Position numbers and translations under genes: made by a program. Positions 30,482 through 38,088 of a stretch of DNA of 38,088 nt are shown here, in pieces; position 1 is the stretch's first letter; each line of letters starts with the position of its first letter. The notes below the pieces were generated by a model. It searched no databases. It was not told the DNA's origin and was given only the letters and a program-made list of their open reading frames with translations. Origin of the DNA: Acidimicrobiia bacterium (lineage in GTDB: Bacteria > Actinomycetota > Acidimicrobiia > IMCC26256 > JAMXLJ01); the NCBI GenBank assembly GCA_024281095.1, contig JAMXLJ010000025.1, positions 1 to 38,088 of the forward strand. The letters are read 5' to 3'.

Positions 30482-32161
30482 TTGCGGAAGCCCGAGGTGC
30501 GCGAACCTTTTCGCGTGACCCGGATGCTGCCCGAGCGCCCCTTCGCGTCGAGCGTGCGCCGAACGCCGGCGACGCCCGCGACGGCCGCGCTGCGCGTGCC
30601 TGACGCGTGGACGCAGTCGTGGTTCTGGGCGCCGCTGATCGCCGCATGTGGTGTCGTCGTGGTGTGGATCTTCGGGTTCCGCGGGCCCGACGTGCCGGCG
30701 CAGATGTACCTGTCCCAGCTGTTCCACACCCACGGATGGGTGTTGTGGAACAACGCGTGGTACGGCGGCCATTACGGGTTCTCGTATTCGGTGCTCTTCC
30801 CGGCGCTCGGCGCGAGCATCGGGCTCTACGGCGCGGCCTTGGTGTGCGCCGTGGCGTCGGCATGGGCATTCGAACGGCTCATGGTCGCCTACTTCGGTCG
30901 CGCCGGCATGCTCGCGGTCGTGCTCTTCGCGGCCGGGATGATCGTTCCGGCCGCGATCGGTCAACTGCCGTTCATGGCGGGCGAGGCAGCCGGGTTGCTC
31001 GCATTGCTCGCGGCGCGAGAGGACAGGCGCGTGCTCGCTGTCGTCCTCGCGGCCAGCTGTGCGCTGTTCAGCGAGGTCGCGGGGGTGTTTCTCGTGCTCG
31101 CCCTGGTGGCGTGGGGCCTCACGAGCGATCGCGCGAGCCGGCCCCGGGTCTTCGCGCTCGCCGCAGTGGCAGCACTGCCCGTCGCCGTGCTGAGCCTCAC
31201 GCTACCGAGGCTCGGCCCGTTCCCGTTCCGGGGTGCGGACCTCGCGCTCGTCATCGCGTTCTGCGCGGTGTGCGCCTTCGCGGTGCCGTCGCGGCACCGG
31301 GCGCTTCGTATCGGCCTCGTGCTCTATGGCCTCGCCGCGATCGTGGTGTTCATGATGCCGAACCCGCTCGGGGGCAACATGGGCCGGCTCGCGGCGTATT
31401 TCGCGCCACCATTGCTCGCGGTGCTCAGCACCATCCCCGGGCGCCGGATCCTTGCGGTCTTCGTGATTCCCCTGCTGGCCTGGCAATGGGTGGGCGCGCT
31501 TTCCTCGATCTCTGCCGCGACCGGCACCGATCCCTCCGCGAGTCGCAGCTACTACGCCCCGGTCGTCGACTACCTCAGCCATCAGGACGCGATCGGACGG
31601 GTGGAGATTCCGTTCACACGAAGCCATTGGGAGGCGGCGTATGTCGCGCCGAGCGTGCCGCTGGCGCGCGGCTGGGTGCGGCAGATCGACACGCTCGACA
31701 ACCCGCTCTTCTACAACGACTCGCTCACCGGCACCCAGTACCACGACTGGCTCCTCGCGAACGGCGTGACGTGGGTCGCGCTCCCCGACGTCCCGCTCGA
31801 CTACTCCGCCCTCGCCGAGGCGCGCCTGTTGAGCGCGGGACAGCCGTATCTCGAGCCGGTGTGGCACAACGGGCACTGGCGCGTATGGAAGGTAGCCGAC
31901 ACGCCGGGTCTCGTCACCGGCCCGGCGACGGTCACTGCGCTGCAACCGAACCGCGTGACGCTGAACGCCACCTCGGCCGGAACGGTCATGCTGCGCGTGC
32001 GCTACACCTCGCTGTGGACCGTCGAGAGTGGGGCCGCGTGCGTCCGCACGGCCGACGATGGATGGACCCGCGTCGTCGTGCGCCGCGCGGGCCCCGTCGA
32101 ACTGACCGCTTCGCTGCTCCACCGCGCGAGCGACTGCGACGCGACGGTTCCTCCGGGCTGA
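30482..32161 (+). CDS. Polytopic membrane protein, possible GT-C-type glycosyltransferase
   Basis: A 559-residue protein with about ten hydrophobic helices between residues 45 and 340, then a soluble C-terminal region of about 210 residues. The first loop (PDVPAQMYLSQLFHTHGWVLWNNAWYGGHYGFSYSVLFP) resembles the first extracytoplasmic loop of GT-C enzymes and related actinobacterial membrane proteins; I do not recognise a definite family. The C-terminal part (PVVDYLSHQDAIGRVEIPFTRSHWEAAYVAP) is reminiscent of soluble domains in such transferases. The start is TTG 30482, with GGAG 8 bases upstream; GTG 30515 and ATG 30524 are alternatives. Surface-glycan assembly is an inference. Confidence 0.6.
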   Translation: MRKPEVREPFRVTRMLPERPFASSVRRTPATPATAALRVPDAWTQSWFWAPLIAACGVVVVWIFGFRGPDVPAQMYLSQLFHTHGWVLWNNAWYGGHYGFSYSVLFPALGASIGLYGAALVCAVASAWAFERLMVAYFGRAGMLAVVLFAAGMIVPAAIGQLPFMAGEAAGLLALLAAREDRRVLAVVLAASCALFSEVAGVFLVLALVAWGLTSDRASRPRVFALAAVAALPVAVLSLTLPRLGPFPFRGADLALVIAFCAVCAFAVPSRHRALRIGLVLYGLAAIVVFMMPNPLGGNMGRLAAYFAPPLLAVLSTIPGRRILAVFVIPLLAWQWVGALSSISAATGTDPSASRSYYAPVVDYLSHQDAIGRVEIPFTRSHWEAAYVAPSVPLARGWVRQIDTLDNPLFYNDSLTGTQYHDWLLANGVTWVALPDVPLDYSALAEARLLSAGQPYLEPVWHNGHWRVWKVADTPGLVTGPATVTALQPNRVTLNATSAGTVMLRVRYTSLWTVESGAACVRTADDGWTRVVVRRAGPVELTASLLHRASDCDATVPPG

Positions 32162-32241
32162 CCGGGCGGTTTCACCTCATCGACACCCGGGAATGCTGCT
32201 GACGCGCTCAGCGGTGGGCGCGGCGTGGAACGCCTTGACCA

Positions 32242-33330
32242 TTGACCATCGCCGAAGCAGCCGAAGCAGCGACACCGGCGCGGCCGGCGAGCCGCACACG
32301 GTTCTGGATCCACCTGGCGATCGGCTTGGTGCTCGCAGCGGTGGGCCTGTCCGTCGCGGTGAGCCTCGCGGGCGGCTTCGAGGACGCGTTCGACGCACTC
32401 CGTGACGTCGACCCAGCGTGGCTCGGAGCCGCGCTCGCGTGTGAAGCGGTGAGTTACGTGCTGCTCTCGACACAGCTGCGCGTGCTCGCAGGGAGACAGG
32501 CCGATCTCTCTGTCGCGGCGTCGATGCGTCTCGGCCTCGTGGTGTACGGCCTCGGCATCATCACGCCGGCTTCGCCGGCAGAAGGCATGGTCCTCGCGAG
32601 TGCCGAGCTGAACCGGCGCGGACTCAGTCGACGCCGCGCGGTGCTGGCCCTCGGATTCTCGGAGTGGTTCAGCACGGGCGCGCTGTATCTCCTGGCCGCG
32701 ACGAACGTCTTGATCGCCGCAGCCCTCGGCGACATCCCGCGCGACGAACGCACCCCGTTCATGCTCGTCGCGGCAATCGTCATCGCCGTGCTCGTCGGCC
32801 TCGCCCTGGTGATGCGAAGGCAAGCAGTGATCGAAGCGGCGGCGATCGTCATCTGCGGTGTCCGGCCCGCCCGCTGGCGCAAGAGCGTCGAGGAGCGTCG
32901 CGCGATTGGAGCACGCTGGTACGCGGACGCACACGGTCTCATCCGCAACCGGCGACTCCAGGCCATCGCCATCTCACTCGCCCTCGCCGCGTGGATCGCG
33001 GACGCACTCTGCCTCTTCTGCGCCCTCGAAGCAGCGCGGGTGTCGGTCGACGCGGATGTGCTCCTCCTCGCGTACACCGCGGGCGTGATCGCGGCAGAGG
33101 TACCGCTCCTGCCGGGCGGGCTCGGTCTCGTCGAAGCCGCGATGCCCGCAGTACTGCGGGGCTTCGGGATTCCGTACGGCGCCGCGCTGGCAGGCGCGCT
33201 CGCCTACCGCGCGCTCGGCACGTTCCTGCCGGCGCTCGTGGGCGCGCTCATGCTGCCGACACTCCGGATCGTGAGGCGCGCGGACCCCGACGCGTCAGTC
33301 GCGACGTCGGTAGCCCGAAGTCAGGGGTGA
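32242..33330 (+). CDS. Lysylphosphatidylglycerol synthase TM-domain (UPF0104-like) membrane protein
   Basis: A 362-residue membrane protein with about eight helices. It matches the LPG-synthase flippase/TM family, found fused to MprF or alone. The key motif is AEVPLLPGGLGLVEAAMPAVLRGFGI (PGGLG..E), and earlier YGLGIITPASPAEGMVLASAELNRRGLSRRRAVLAL. Stand-alone members are thought to move lipid-linked material. The start is a TTG at 32242 (TTG-ACC-ATC). The 3' end overlaps the convergent lipoprotein gene by 10 bases. It follows the polytopic protein by 80 bases and is probably on the same mRNA. Confidence 0.84.
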   Translation: MTIAEAAEAATPARPASRTRFWIHLAIGLVLAAVGLSVAVSLAGGFEDAFDALRDVDPAWLGAALACEAVSYVLLSTQLRVLAGRQADLSVAASMRLGLVVYGLGIITPASPAEGMVLASAELNRRGLSRRRAVLALGFSEWFSTGALYLLAATNVLIAAALGDIPRDERTPFMLVAAIVIAVLVGLALVMRRQAVIEAAAIVICGVRPARWRKSVEERRAIGARWYADAHGLIRNRRLQAIAISLALAAWIADALCLFCALEAARVSVDADVLLLAYTAGVIAAEVPLLPGGLGLVEAAMPAVLRGFGIPYGAALAGALAYRALGTFLPALVGALMLPTLRIVRRADPDASVATSVARSQG

Positions 33331-34025
33331 TGCGCGGCGGCGTTCGCCTGCTTGAGCGCGTTGCGCTGTTGCATGGCTGCCACCGCCGCGTCGTGCGCCG
33401 CTCGCATCGCGGCGACCTGGTCGGCGTGAGCCTGCTGGCTCGCAGCCACCTGGGCAAGGTGGGCAGCGGCCGCAGCTTGGGCCTTCGCCGCGGCCGCGGC
33501 CTGCTCCTGCTGCAGCTTCTGCGCCTCCGCCGTCGCGACGTCCTGCGAGCGTTGCGCGTCAGCCTGTTGGATCTGCGCGACCTCTCTGGTGAAGTCGGCC
33601 GCGACGGTGCGATAGCGCGCGTCGTCGCCGGGCGAGAACGTCGTCGTGATGATCCGCGCACCCACCGGCGACCAGTCGAGGACCAGGTCCTGACCGCGGA
33701 ACGATCCGGACCACGGCGGGCCGGCTGAGTTCTGCAACGTGACGTTGGTGCCGTCGAGCCGGCCGGTGAGCGACAGCCGGCTCTGCACGACCGACGTGGG
33801 GTTCGCCGGGTCGGTGTGCGTCAGGTCCATCGTGACGGCCAACCGCCCGCCGTTGTTCGTCCACGCGATCAAGGCCGCGCCACCGACGTACCGTCCGACG
33901 AGATGGTCGGGCAGGCGGGCGGCGGAGCTTGCCCCGCCGCCCGACCCTCCGCCACACGAAGCGACCGCGATCGCCGCGACCGCACTCACGAGCAGACGCG
34001 CTCCCCAGCTGCGCATGTTCCTCAC
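33321..34025 (-). CDS. Secreted lipoprotein with Ala/Gln-rich coiled-coil tail
   Basis: A 234-residue protein. The N-terminus has a hydrophobic signal ending in AIAVASCGGG, a lipobox (Cys about residue 24) followed by a Gly/Ser linker, so export and lipid anchoring are expected. Residues about 35-140 form a beta-rich domain of unknown family (LVGRYVGGAALIAWTNNGGRLAVTMDL...). The remainder is an Ala/Gln-rich helical coiled coil with many AAAAKAQAAAAAH-like repeats. The start is GTG 34025; ATG 34016 is an alternative, and neither has a well-placed ribosome binding site. It begins 18 bases after the WGG-repeat gene stop, so the two are probably co-transcribed. Confidence 0.72.
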   Translation of the reverse strand: MRNMRSWGARLLVSAVAAIAVASCGGGSGGGASSAARLPDHLVGRYVGGAALIAWTNNGGRLAVTMDLTHTDPANPTSVVQSRLSLTGRLDGTNVTLQNSAGPPWSGSFRGQDLVLDWSPVGARIITTTFSPGDDARYRTVAADFTREVAQIQQADAQRSQDVATAEAQKLQQEQAAAAAKAQAAAAAHLAQVAASQQAHADQVAAMRAAHDAAVAAMQQRNALKQANAAAHHP

Positions 34026-34043
34026 CCCGCCCAGATCGTCGCG

Positions 34044-34910
34044 CTAACCGACGGTGTACGTGAAGGGGTGCATACCACCCCAGCCGTCGACGACGACACC
34101 GTTGCCCTCTTGCCCCGTGCCCGACGTTGCGGTGCCGTCGATGGCGACGCCGCGGGCGATGTTCCACGCCTTCACGCCGGCGCGCGGGCCCCAGTACGAG
34201 TCGGGCGGCGTCGCGAGGTGAGCATTGCCCCAGGCGTGCACGCCGCCCCAACCGTCGAGCGTGAACCCACCGGTGCCGCCGGGGAGGACGGCCAGGCCGT
34301 TCACGATCTGCCAGTTCTGCCAGTACGGCGCGCCGCTCGTGTCCAGCGTGTACCCCTGGCTCGGCGTGCAGAACACGTGGATGCCGCCCCACGCGTCGAC
34401 CACCGCACCATTGAGGTTGTACTGGGTGCCGTTGACCGGCGTCGGGTCGAAGGAGATCCCGTGGATCGGGACGCCGAACTGCGCGGTGTTGTCACAGCCG
34501 GTCGACGGGTCTCGCAGGAGAGCACCCTTCGGGAACGCGAACGGCGTCGCAGACGCGTTGATCGTGTCGCCGTAGGCGTCGTCACCTTGCAGCGCGATGC
34601 CGTGGATCGTCGCGCTCCCCGGGTGATAGTGGCTCGGGTTCTTCGCGGGCGCACCACCGAACGGGTGGATCCCGCCCCACGCGTCGACGACGTAGCCGCC
34701 GATCTTGCCGCCCGGTGTCGCCGCGTGTGTCAGCGCGACGCCACGGACGATGTCCCAGCCCTGCCAGTACGGCGCACCGGAAGTGTCGAGAGCCGTAGCC
34801 GGCGGTGTGGTCGAGGTCACGGCGCCCGCATTGGGCACCGCCATCGCCGCGAGCGCGAGTGCCGCGACTCCGACCGCGACACGACTCGTTCGGAACAACC
34901 TGATCTTCAT
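34044..34910 (-). CDS. Secreted WGG-repeat protein, unknown function
   Basis: A 288-residue exported protein with a signal peptide (MKIRLFRTSRVAVGVAALAL..., probable cleavage near AGA-VTS at about 30). The mature part is built from four imperfect repeats ending VVDAWGGIHPF, VVDAWGGIHVF, TLDGWGGVHAW and VVDGWGGMHPF (WGG at 78, 174, 221 and 277). Each is preceded by a strand such as IVRGVAL, IHGISF, IVNGLAV or IARGVAI, which suggests a beta-propeller-like blade or other repeat fold. The segment LDTSGAPYWQ occurs twice. Two cysteines (139 and 181) could form a disulfide. ATG 34910 has GGGAGG 7 bases upstream. The motif is familiar from actinobacterial surface proteins; no function is assigned. 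Confidence 0.8.
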   Translation of the reverse strand: MKIRLFRTSRVAVGVAALALAAMAVPNAGAVTSTTPPATALDTSGAPYWQGWDIVRGVALTHAATPGGKIGGYVVDAWGGIHPFGGAPAKNPSHYHPGSATIHGIALQGDDAYGDTINASATPFAFPKGALLRDPSTGCDNTAQFGVPIHGISFDPTPVNGTQYNLNGAVVDAWGGIHVFCTPSQGYTLDTSGAPYWQNWQIVNGLAVLPGGTGGFTLDGWGGVHAWGNAHLATPPDSYWGPRAGVKAWNIARGVAIDGTATSGTGQEGNGVVVDGWGGMHPFTYTVG

Positions 34911-35229
34911 TGCCTGCCTCCCCAGAGGTCCCAGAGCACCGGGGGTCGCGTGAACCCGGACTAAAGGTACGGAGCGCCGCATTCGCCCGCCAGAGGCAAG
35001 ACCTAAAAATCCTCTCATTTGCCGCGCTCGTCCGCCAGTGCGAGGTGGCCGCACCCATGCTGCGGCGCTCCGCTGTCGAGAATCCAGCGCGCAAAATGAG
35101 ATTGCGATGAATGATGAAAAGACGGTGAGCACGGTCCGCTTTGATCTCGCGAATCGAGCCGTCGCAAATCATGAAAAATGGGTACAATCCCTGTTGCGCG
35201 CACGGTGACCGAAGTACGGTTTCCCGCGG
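34911..35229. promoter_or_regulatory. Divergent promoter region of the WGG-repeat and deacetylase-GT genes
   Basis: About 320 bases, partly much more A/T-rich than the surroundings (35085-35195). On the plus strand TACAAT at 35183-35188 is a good -10 with a leader of about 35 bases; no clear -35. A 33-codon frame (35107-35208) fills the A/T-rich part but has no ribosome binding site. Toward the minus strand a TACCTT hexamer is visible upstream of the WGG gene, again without a -35. Confidence 0.45.
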
Positions 35230-35255
35230 GTGCTCGGACTGGGGCGGGAAACCGT
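35216..35255 (+). promoter_or_regulatory. 12-bp inverted repeat spanning the deacetylase-GT start
   Basis: ACGGTTTCCCGC (35216-35227) and GCGGGAAACCGT (35244-35255) are perfect 12-base complements with a 16-base loop containing the GTG at 35230. In RNA the start would sit in the loop and nearby ribosome-binding bases in the stem. As DNA it would be a typical operator size. Confidence 0.6.
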
Positions 35256-37950
35256 GGGACGACGAATCGCGGGCCGGCTGCGCCGGTTTCGCTGGCGGAA
35301 GTTCGCATTCTTTTCGGCTCTGGCATTGTTCGTGCTCGCGTTCTTTACGAGCCTGAGCCTGACCGTCATCGCGCAGCATTTCACCGGTCATTCGGCCGCT
35401 GCCGGCGCGGACGTGCCTCAGAACGCAGCGCTTGCGAACGCCGGGCCTGTCTTGGACCTCTCACACCCCGGCGCGGCAGAGTGGTCGCAGCCGCCCGGAC
35501 GGACCGTCGCCCTCACCTTCGACGACGGTCCCGACCCTCAATGGACGCCGGCGATCCTGCGGGTCCTCGAGCGACGGCACATCCACGCGACCTTCTTCGT
35601 CGTGGGGTCGCGGGTGCTCCAGCATCCGGAGCTCGTGCGGCGGGAGCTTCACGACGGCAACGAGATCGGGCTGCACACCTTCTCGCACCCCCAGATGGGC
35701 GCGCTGGCGAACTGGCAGCAGGATCTCCAGCTGAGCCTGACCGACAAGGCTGTCGCCGGGGCGACCGGCATGCACACAAGGTTGTACCGGCCGCCGTATT
35801 CCAGCCGTCCCGTCGATCTGAGCGGCAGCGAGCTCGACTCGGCTCGTCGTGCCTCGACCGGCGGCCGCTACATCGTGCTGGCCGACGACATCGCGTACGA
35901 CTGGCTGCCGGGGTCGATCGGGAAGCTGACGACGAACGCGCTGCCGCCGACACAACAGAGCGGCATCGTCATGTTCCACGACGGCGGCGGGAACCGGCAC
36001 CACACGGTCGCCGCGGTCGACCGGGTGATCGACCTCCTGCAGCGGCGTGGGTACCGGTTCGCGACCGTGTCGGACTTCGCGGGCTTGCGCCGCAACGACG
36101 TGCTCGTCCGTGCATCCCTGGCGGAACGGGTACAGGGGCTCACACTGCTCTTGAGCAGTTGGTTCACTCACTGGATCACCACATTGTTCGGTGCACTGAC
36201 CGCACTCCTGCTCGTCGTGTGCGTCGCGCGCGGCGTCATCGTCGTCACGTTTGCGCGCCGGCATCGTCAACGCCAGCGGAGGGCCGTCATCGACCCATCG
36301 TTCACGCCGCCTGTGAGCGTCGTCGTACCGGCTTACAACGAGGCTGCGGACATCGGCGCGGCCGTGCGGTCGCTGGCTGCGAGCGACTATCCGGACTTCG
36401 AGATCATCGTCGTGGACGACGGCTCCACCGACGGTACGGGCGACGTTGTCACGGGGCTCGGTCTCGGCTCGGTGACGCTGATACGCCAGGACAACGCAGG
36501 GAAGGCGGCCGCGCTCAATACCGGGCTCGCGCACGCCCGCAACGACGTGCTCGTCCTCGTGGACGCGGACACGGTGCTCGACCCGCAGGCGTTGCGCGCG
36601 CTCGTGCAGCCGCTGCGCGATCCGACGGTCGGAGCAGTGAGCGGGAACGCGAAGGTCGCAAACCCGAAGAGGCTCATCGGGCGGTGGCAGCACATCGAAT
36701 ACGTCATCAGCTGCAGCGTGGAGCGCCGCATGTTCGACGTGCTGGAGTGCATGCCGTGTGTACCCGGTGCCATCGGCGCATACCGGCGGATCGTGCTCGA
36801 CACGGTCGGACGGGTGAGTCGCGACACACTCGCGGAGGACACCGATCTCACCATGGCCGTGCAGCGTGCCGGCTGGAAGGTGCGCTACCAGCCTGACGCG
36901 CGAGCATGGACCGAGGTGCCCGTGTCCATGAGGGATCTCTGGCGGCAGCGGTACCGGTGGTCGTACGGCACGCTCCAAGCGATGTGGAAGCACCGCCGCG
37001 CCGCCAGGGAGAACGGGCCGGCGGGCCACCTCGGCCGGCGCGGCATTCCCTACCTGATCTTCTACACGCTCGTACTTCCCGTACTGAGCCCGGTGGTCGA
37101 TGTGTTCGCCATCTACGGCGTGCTCGTGGTTGACGCCGTGCACGCGATCGAGATGTGGCTCGCGGTGAACCTGGTGACGATGGTGGTGGGTGCGTACGCG
37201 TTCCACCTCGACGAGGAGTCGCCGATTCCCCTCCTGCTCCTCCCGCTGCAGCAGTTCGTCTACCGGCAGCTCATGTACGGCGTGGTCCTGCATGCAATCA
37301 AGAGCGCGCTGCTCGGTGTTCGCGTCCGGTGGCAGCGCATCACGCGCACCGGCGACTTCCACACCGTGCCGGTGGACCTCGAGGCCGCTGCGTCGTCATC
37401 GATCGCATCGCTCTCTGCCGCCACGCCGGCGCGACGGACCCCTGAGCGGGCTCTCACACCCGCGTCGGCGTCCGCCGCGGCCGTGTTCGTCGACGACACG
37501 CGCCGGCGTACACGCCGTGGCATTCGGGTGGGTCTCGGCGCGGCGTCAGTCCTCGCGACCACCGCGCTCGCGGTCTTCGCGAGCCTCGCGATCCCGATCT
37601 GGACCCGGGGCGACCTTGGAGACCTCCCGGCGAGCTCGCGCCCGAGCGCGGTCACGCCGATCGCCGGGATGGACCCGACGACCTCGGCCCGGCCGCCTCG
37701 CCCGACATCGCCGGACCGCAACACGTCGCACGGCCTGACCGCGGCCGGATCAGCGGCGCGTGGCGTCACACAAGAGGCAGCAACGCCGCAAACGCGTCTC
37801 GCCGCGATCCGGCTCGCAACGGTCGATTCGGTCGATCCGCGCACCGTCACATCGCCGACCACCGCGCCGAAGCGGCATCGATCACCCTCCACCTCGACCA
37901 CGACCTCGACCACGACGACGCGCCCGCCCAAGCCCCAGCGGCGCCGCTGA
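35230..37950 (+). CDS. Polysaccharide deacetylase-glycosyltransferase 2 fusion
   Basis: A 906-residue membrane protein. An N-terminal helix (about 25-48) is followed by a NodB deacetylase domain: TFDDGP (96-101), HTFSH (149-153), RPPYSSRP and MFHDGGGNRHHT. After a second helix near 310-335 comes a family 2 glycosyltransferase: VVVPAYNEAADIGAAV (from about 361), DDGSTDG near 396, DADT near 443, EDTDL near 536 and QRYRWSYGT near 572. Several C-terminal helices and a long Pro/Ser/Thr/Arg-rich tail (about 720-906, one more helix near 775) follow. The layout is that of bifunctional enzymes making and deacetylating N-acetylglucosamine-type polysaccharide. The start may be GTG 35230 or GTG 35254. 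It faces the WGG-repeat gene across an A/T-rich promoter region. Confidence 0.92.
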   Translation: MLGLGRETVGRRIAGRLRRFRWRKFAFFSALALFVLAFFTSLSLTVIAQHFTGHSAAAGADVPQNAALANAGPVLDLSHPGAAEWSQPPGRTVALTFDDGPDPQWTPAILRVLERRHIHATFFVVGSRVLQHPELVRRELHDGNEIGLHTFSHPQMGALANWQQDLQLSLTDKAVAGATGMHTRLYRPPYSSRPVDLSGSELDSARRASTGGRYIVLADDIAYDWLPGSIGKLTTNALPPTQQSGIVMFHDGGGNRHHTVAAVDRVIDLLQRRGYRFATVSDFAGLRRNDVLVRASLAERVQGLTLLLSSWFTHWITTLFGALTALLLVVCVARGVIVVTFARRHRQRQRRAVIDPSFTPPVSVVVPAYNEAADIGAAVRSLAASDYPDFEIIVVDDGSTDGTGDVVTGLGLGSVTLIRQDNAGKAAALNTGLAHARNDVLVLVDADTVLDPQALRALVQPLRDPTVGAVSGNAKVANPKRLIGRWQHIEYVISCSVERRMFDVLECMPCVPGAIGAYRRIVLDTVGRVSRDTLAEDTDLTMAVQRAGWKVRYQPDARAWTEVPVSMRDLWRQRYRWSYGTLQAMWKHRRAARENGPAGHLGRRGIPYLIFYTLVLPVLSPVVDVFAIYGVLVVDAVHAIEMWLAVNLVTMVVGAYAFHLDEESPIPLLLLPLQQFVYRQLMYGVVLHAIKSALLGVRVRWQRITRTGDFHTVPVDLEAAASSSIASLSAATPARRTPERALTPASASAAAVFVDDTRRRTRRGIRVGLGAASVLATTALAVFASLAIPIWTRGDLGDLPASSRPSAVTPIAGMDPTTSARPPRPTSPDRNTSHGLTAAGSAARGVTQEAATPQTRLAAIRLATVDSVDPRTVTSPTTAPKRHRSPSTSTTTSTTTTRPPKPQRRR

Positions 37951-38041
37951 ACCCGCACTGACGCCGCCGACAATGTGATCGGCTTCTCCGCCACAATGAC
38001 GTACCCATACGTTGGCCATCGCCTCGGAGGTCGAGCAAGCA

Positions 38042-38088
38042 ATGCACCCTGACGAAGAGCAACTGATCCGCGACCTTGCCGGCAAGGT
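38042..38088 (+). CDS. Start of an unidentified gene (runs off the right edge)
   Basis: ATG 38042 with GGAGG about 11 bases upstream opens MHPDEEQLIRDLAGK and continues past the window. Too short to assign. The start signal and the 91-base gap after the glycosyltransferase make a real gene likely. The gap has a small ACGTA/TACGT inverted repeat. Confidence 0.6.
   Translation, partial: MHPDEEQLIRDLAGK

Noticed and set aside
35107-35208. 33-codon frame upstream of the deacetylase-GT gene (possible leader peptide)
   Set aside because: No ribosome binding site, mixed codon use, and the -10 TACAAT lies inside its 3' part, so the mRNA would not include its start.
34911-35229. c-di-GMP or c-di-AMP riboswitch upstream of the cell-wall gene
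   Set aside because: I looked for the conserved cores of these riboswitches and could not find them; only the inverted repeat is evident.
35461-37362. A 633-codon open frame antisense to the deacetylase-GT gene
   Set aside because: Same GC-skew effect; no domain, and the sense strand has all catalytic motifs.
1-38088. CRISPR array, transposase, toxin-antitoxin or phage-defence genes
   Set aside because: No regularly spaced repeats and no matching protein motifs on either strand.

Overview
The window is high-GC throughout (strongly G/C-biased third codon positions, many GTG and some TTG starts, dense packing, 4-base ATGA/GTGA overlaps). It carries a WhiB-family regulator, a Ku protein, MscL with a zinc ribbon, an Rv2578c-type radical SAM protein and an F420-type PPOX protein. 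Together these indicate an actinobacterium. An uncultured or early-branching class such as Acidimicrobiia is my best guess, from impression only. No CRISPR array, insertion sequence, prophage or rRNA operon was seen.

Layout. 1-250: 5' part of a class III nucleotide cyclase on the minus strand, then a gene-poor stretch with a remnant of a VOC-family gene. 897-3356: catalase-like haem peroxidase, VOC protein and a lipoprotein esterase, followed by another gene-poor stretch. 3945-4017: tRNA-Val(UAC). 4183-4938: a WhiB7/WblC-type regulator with a long 5' leader holding a promoter, a 57-codon upstream ORF, an antiterminator and an intrinsic terminator. This is the most interesting system in the window. 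5072-10434: OatA-like acyltransferase-SGNH protein, beta-lactamase-fold hydrolase, two tandem inositol-phosphatase-family genes (minus) and mscL. 10442-14542: mobA-fdhD (molybdenum cofactor/formate dehydrogenase maturation), a PPOX protein, a pterin dehydratase plus membrane protein pair, and a radical SAM-DUF971 pair. 14623-18114: a 1163-residue zinc ribbon-cyclase-ATPase-TPR signalling protein.

18131-26723 is a carbohydrate block. One minus-strand operon is GH4 glycosidase, glucosamine-6-phosphate deaminase-like, YczE-like membrane protein and Gfo/Idh oxidoreductase, with every junction overlapping by 4 bases. A second minus-strand set is ThuA, an alpha/beta hydrolase and RidA. Diverging from it is a hydroxyisobutyrate-dehydrogenase-family oxidoreductase overlapping an FGGY sugar kinase. 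26811-30271 holds a cysteine-less rhodanese-CBS protein, Ku, a coiled-coil protein and an SRPBCC protein. 30482-38088 is a cell-envelope block: a polytopic membrane protein, an LPG-synthase-type membrane protein, a lipoprotein, a secreted WGG-repeat protein, a polysaccharide deacetylase-GT2 fusion, and the first codons of one more gene.

A recurring feature is a TANNNT -10 hexamer placed 6-7 bases before an ATG/GTG (at least eight genes). It implies that much of the window is expressed as leaderless mRNA, while other genes keep a clear GGAGG-type ribosome binding site. All functional calls rest on reading motifs by eye; no database search was possible.
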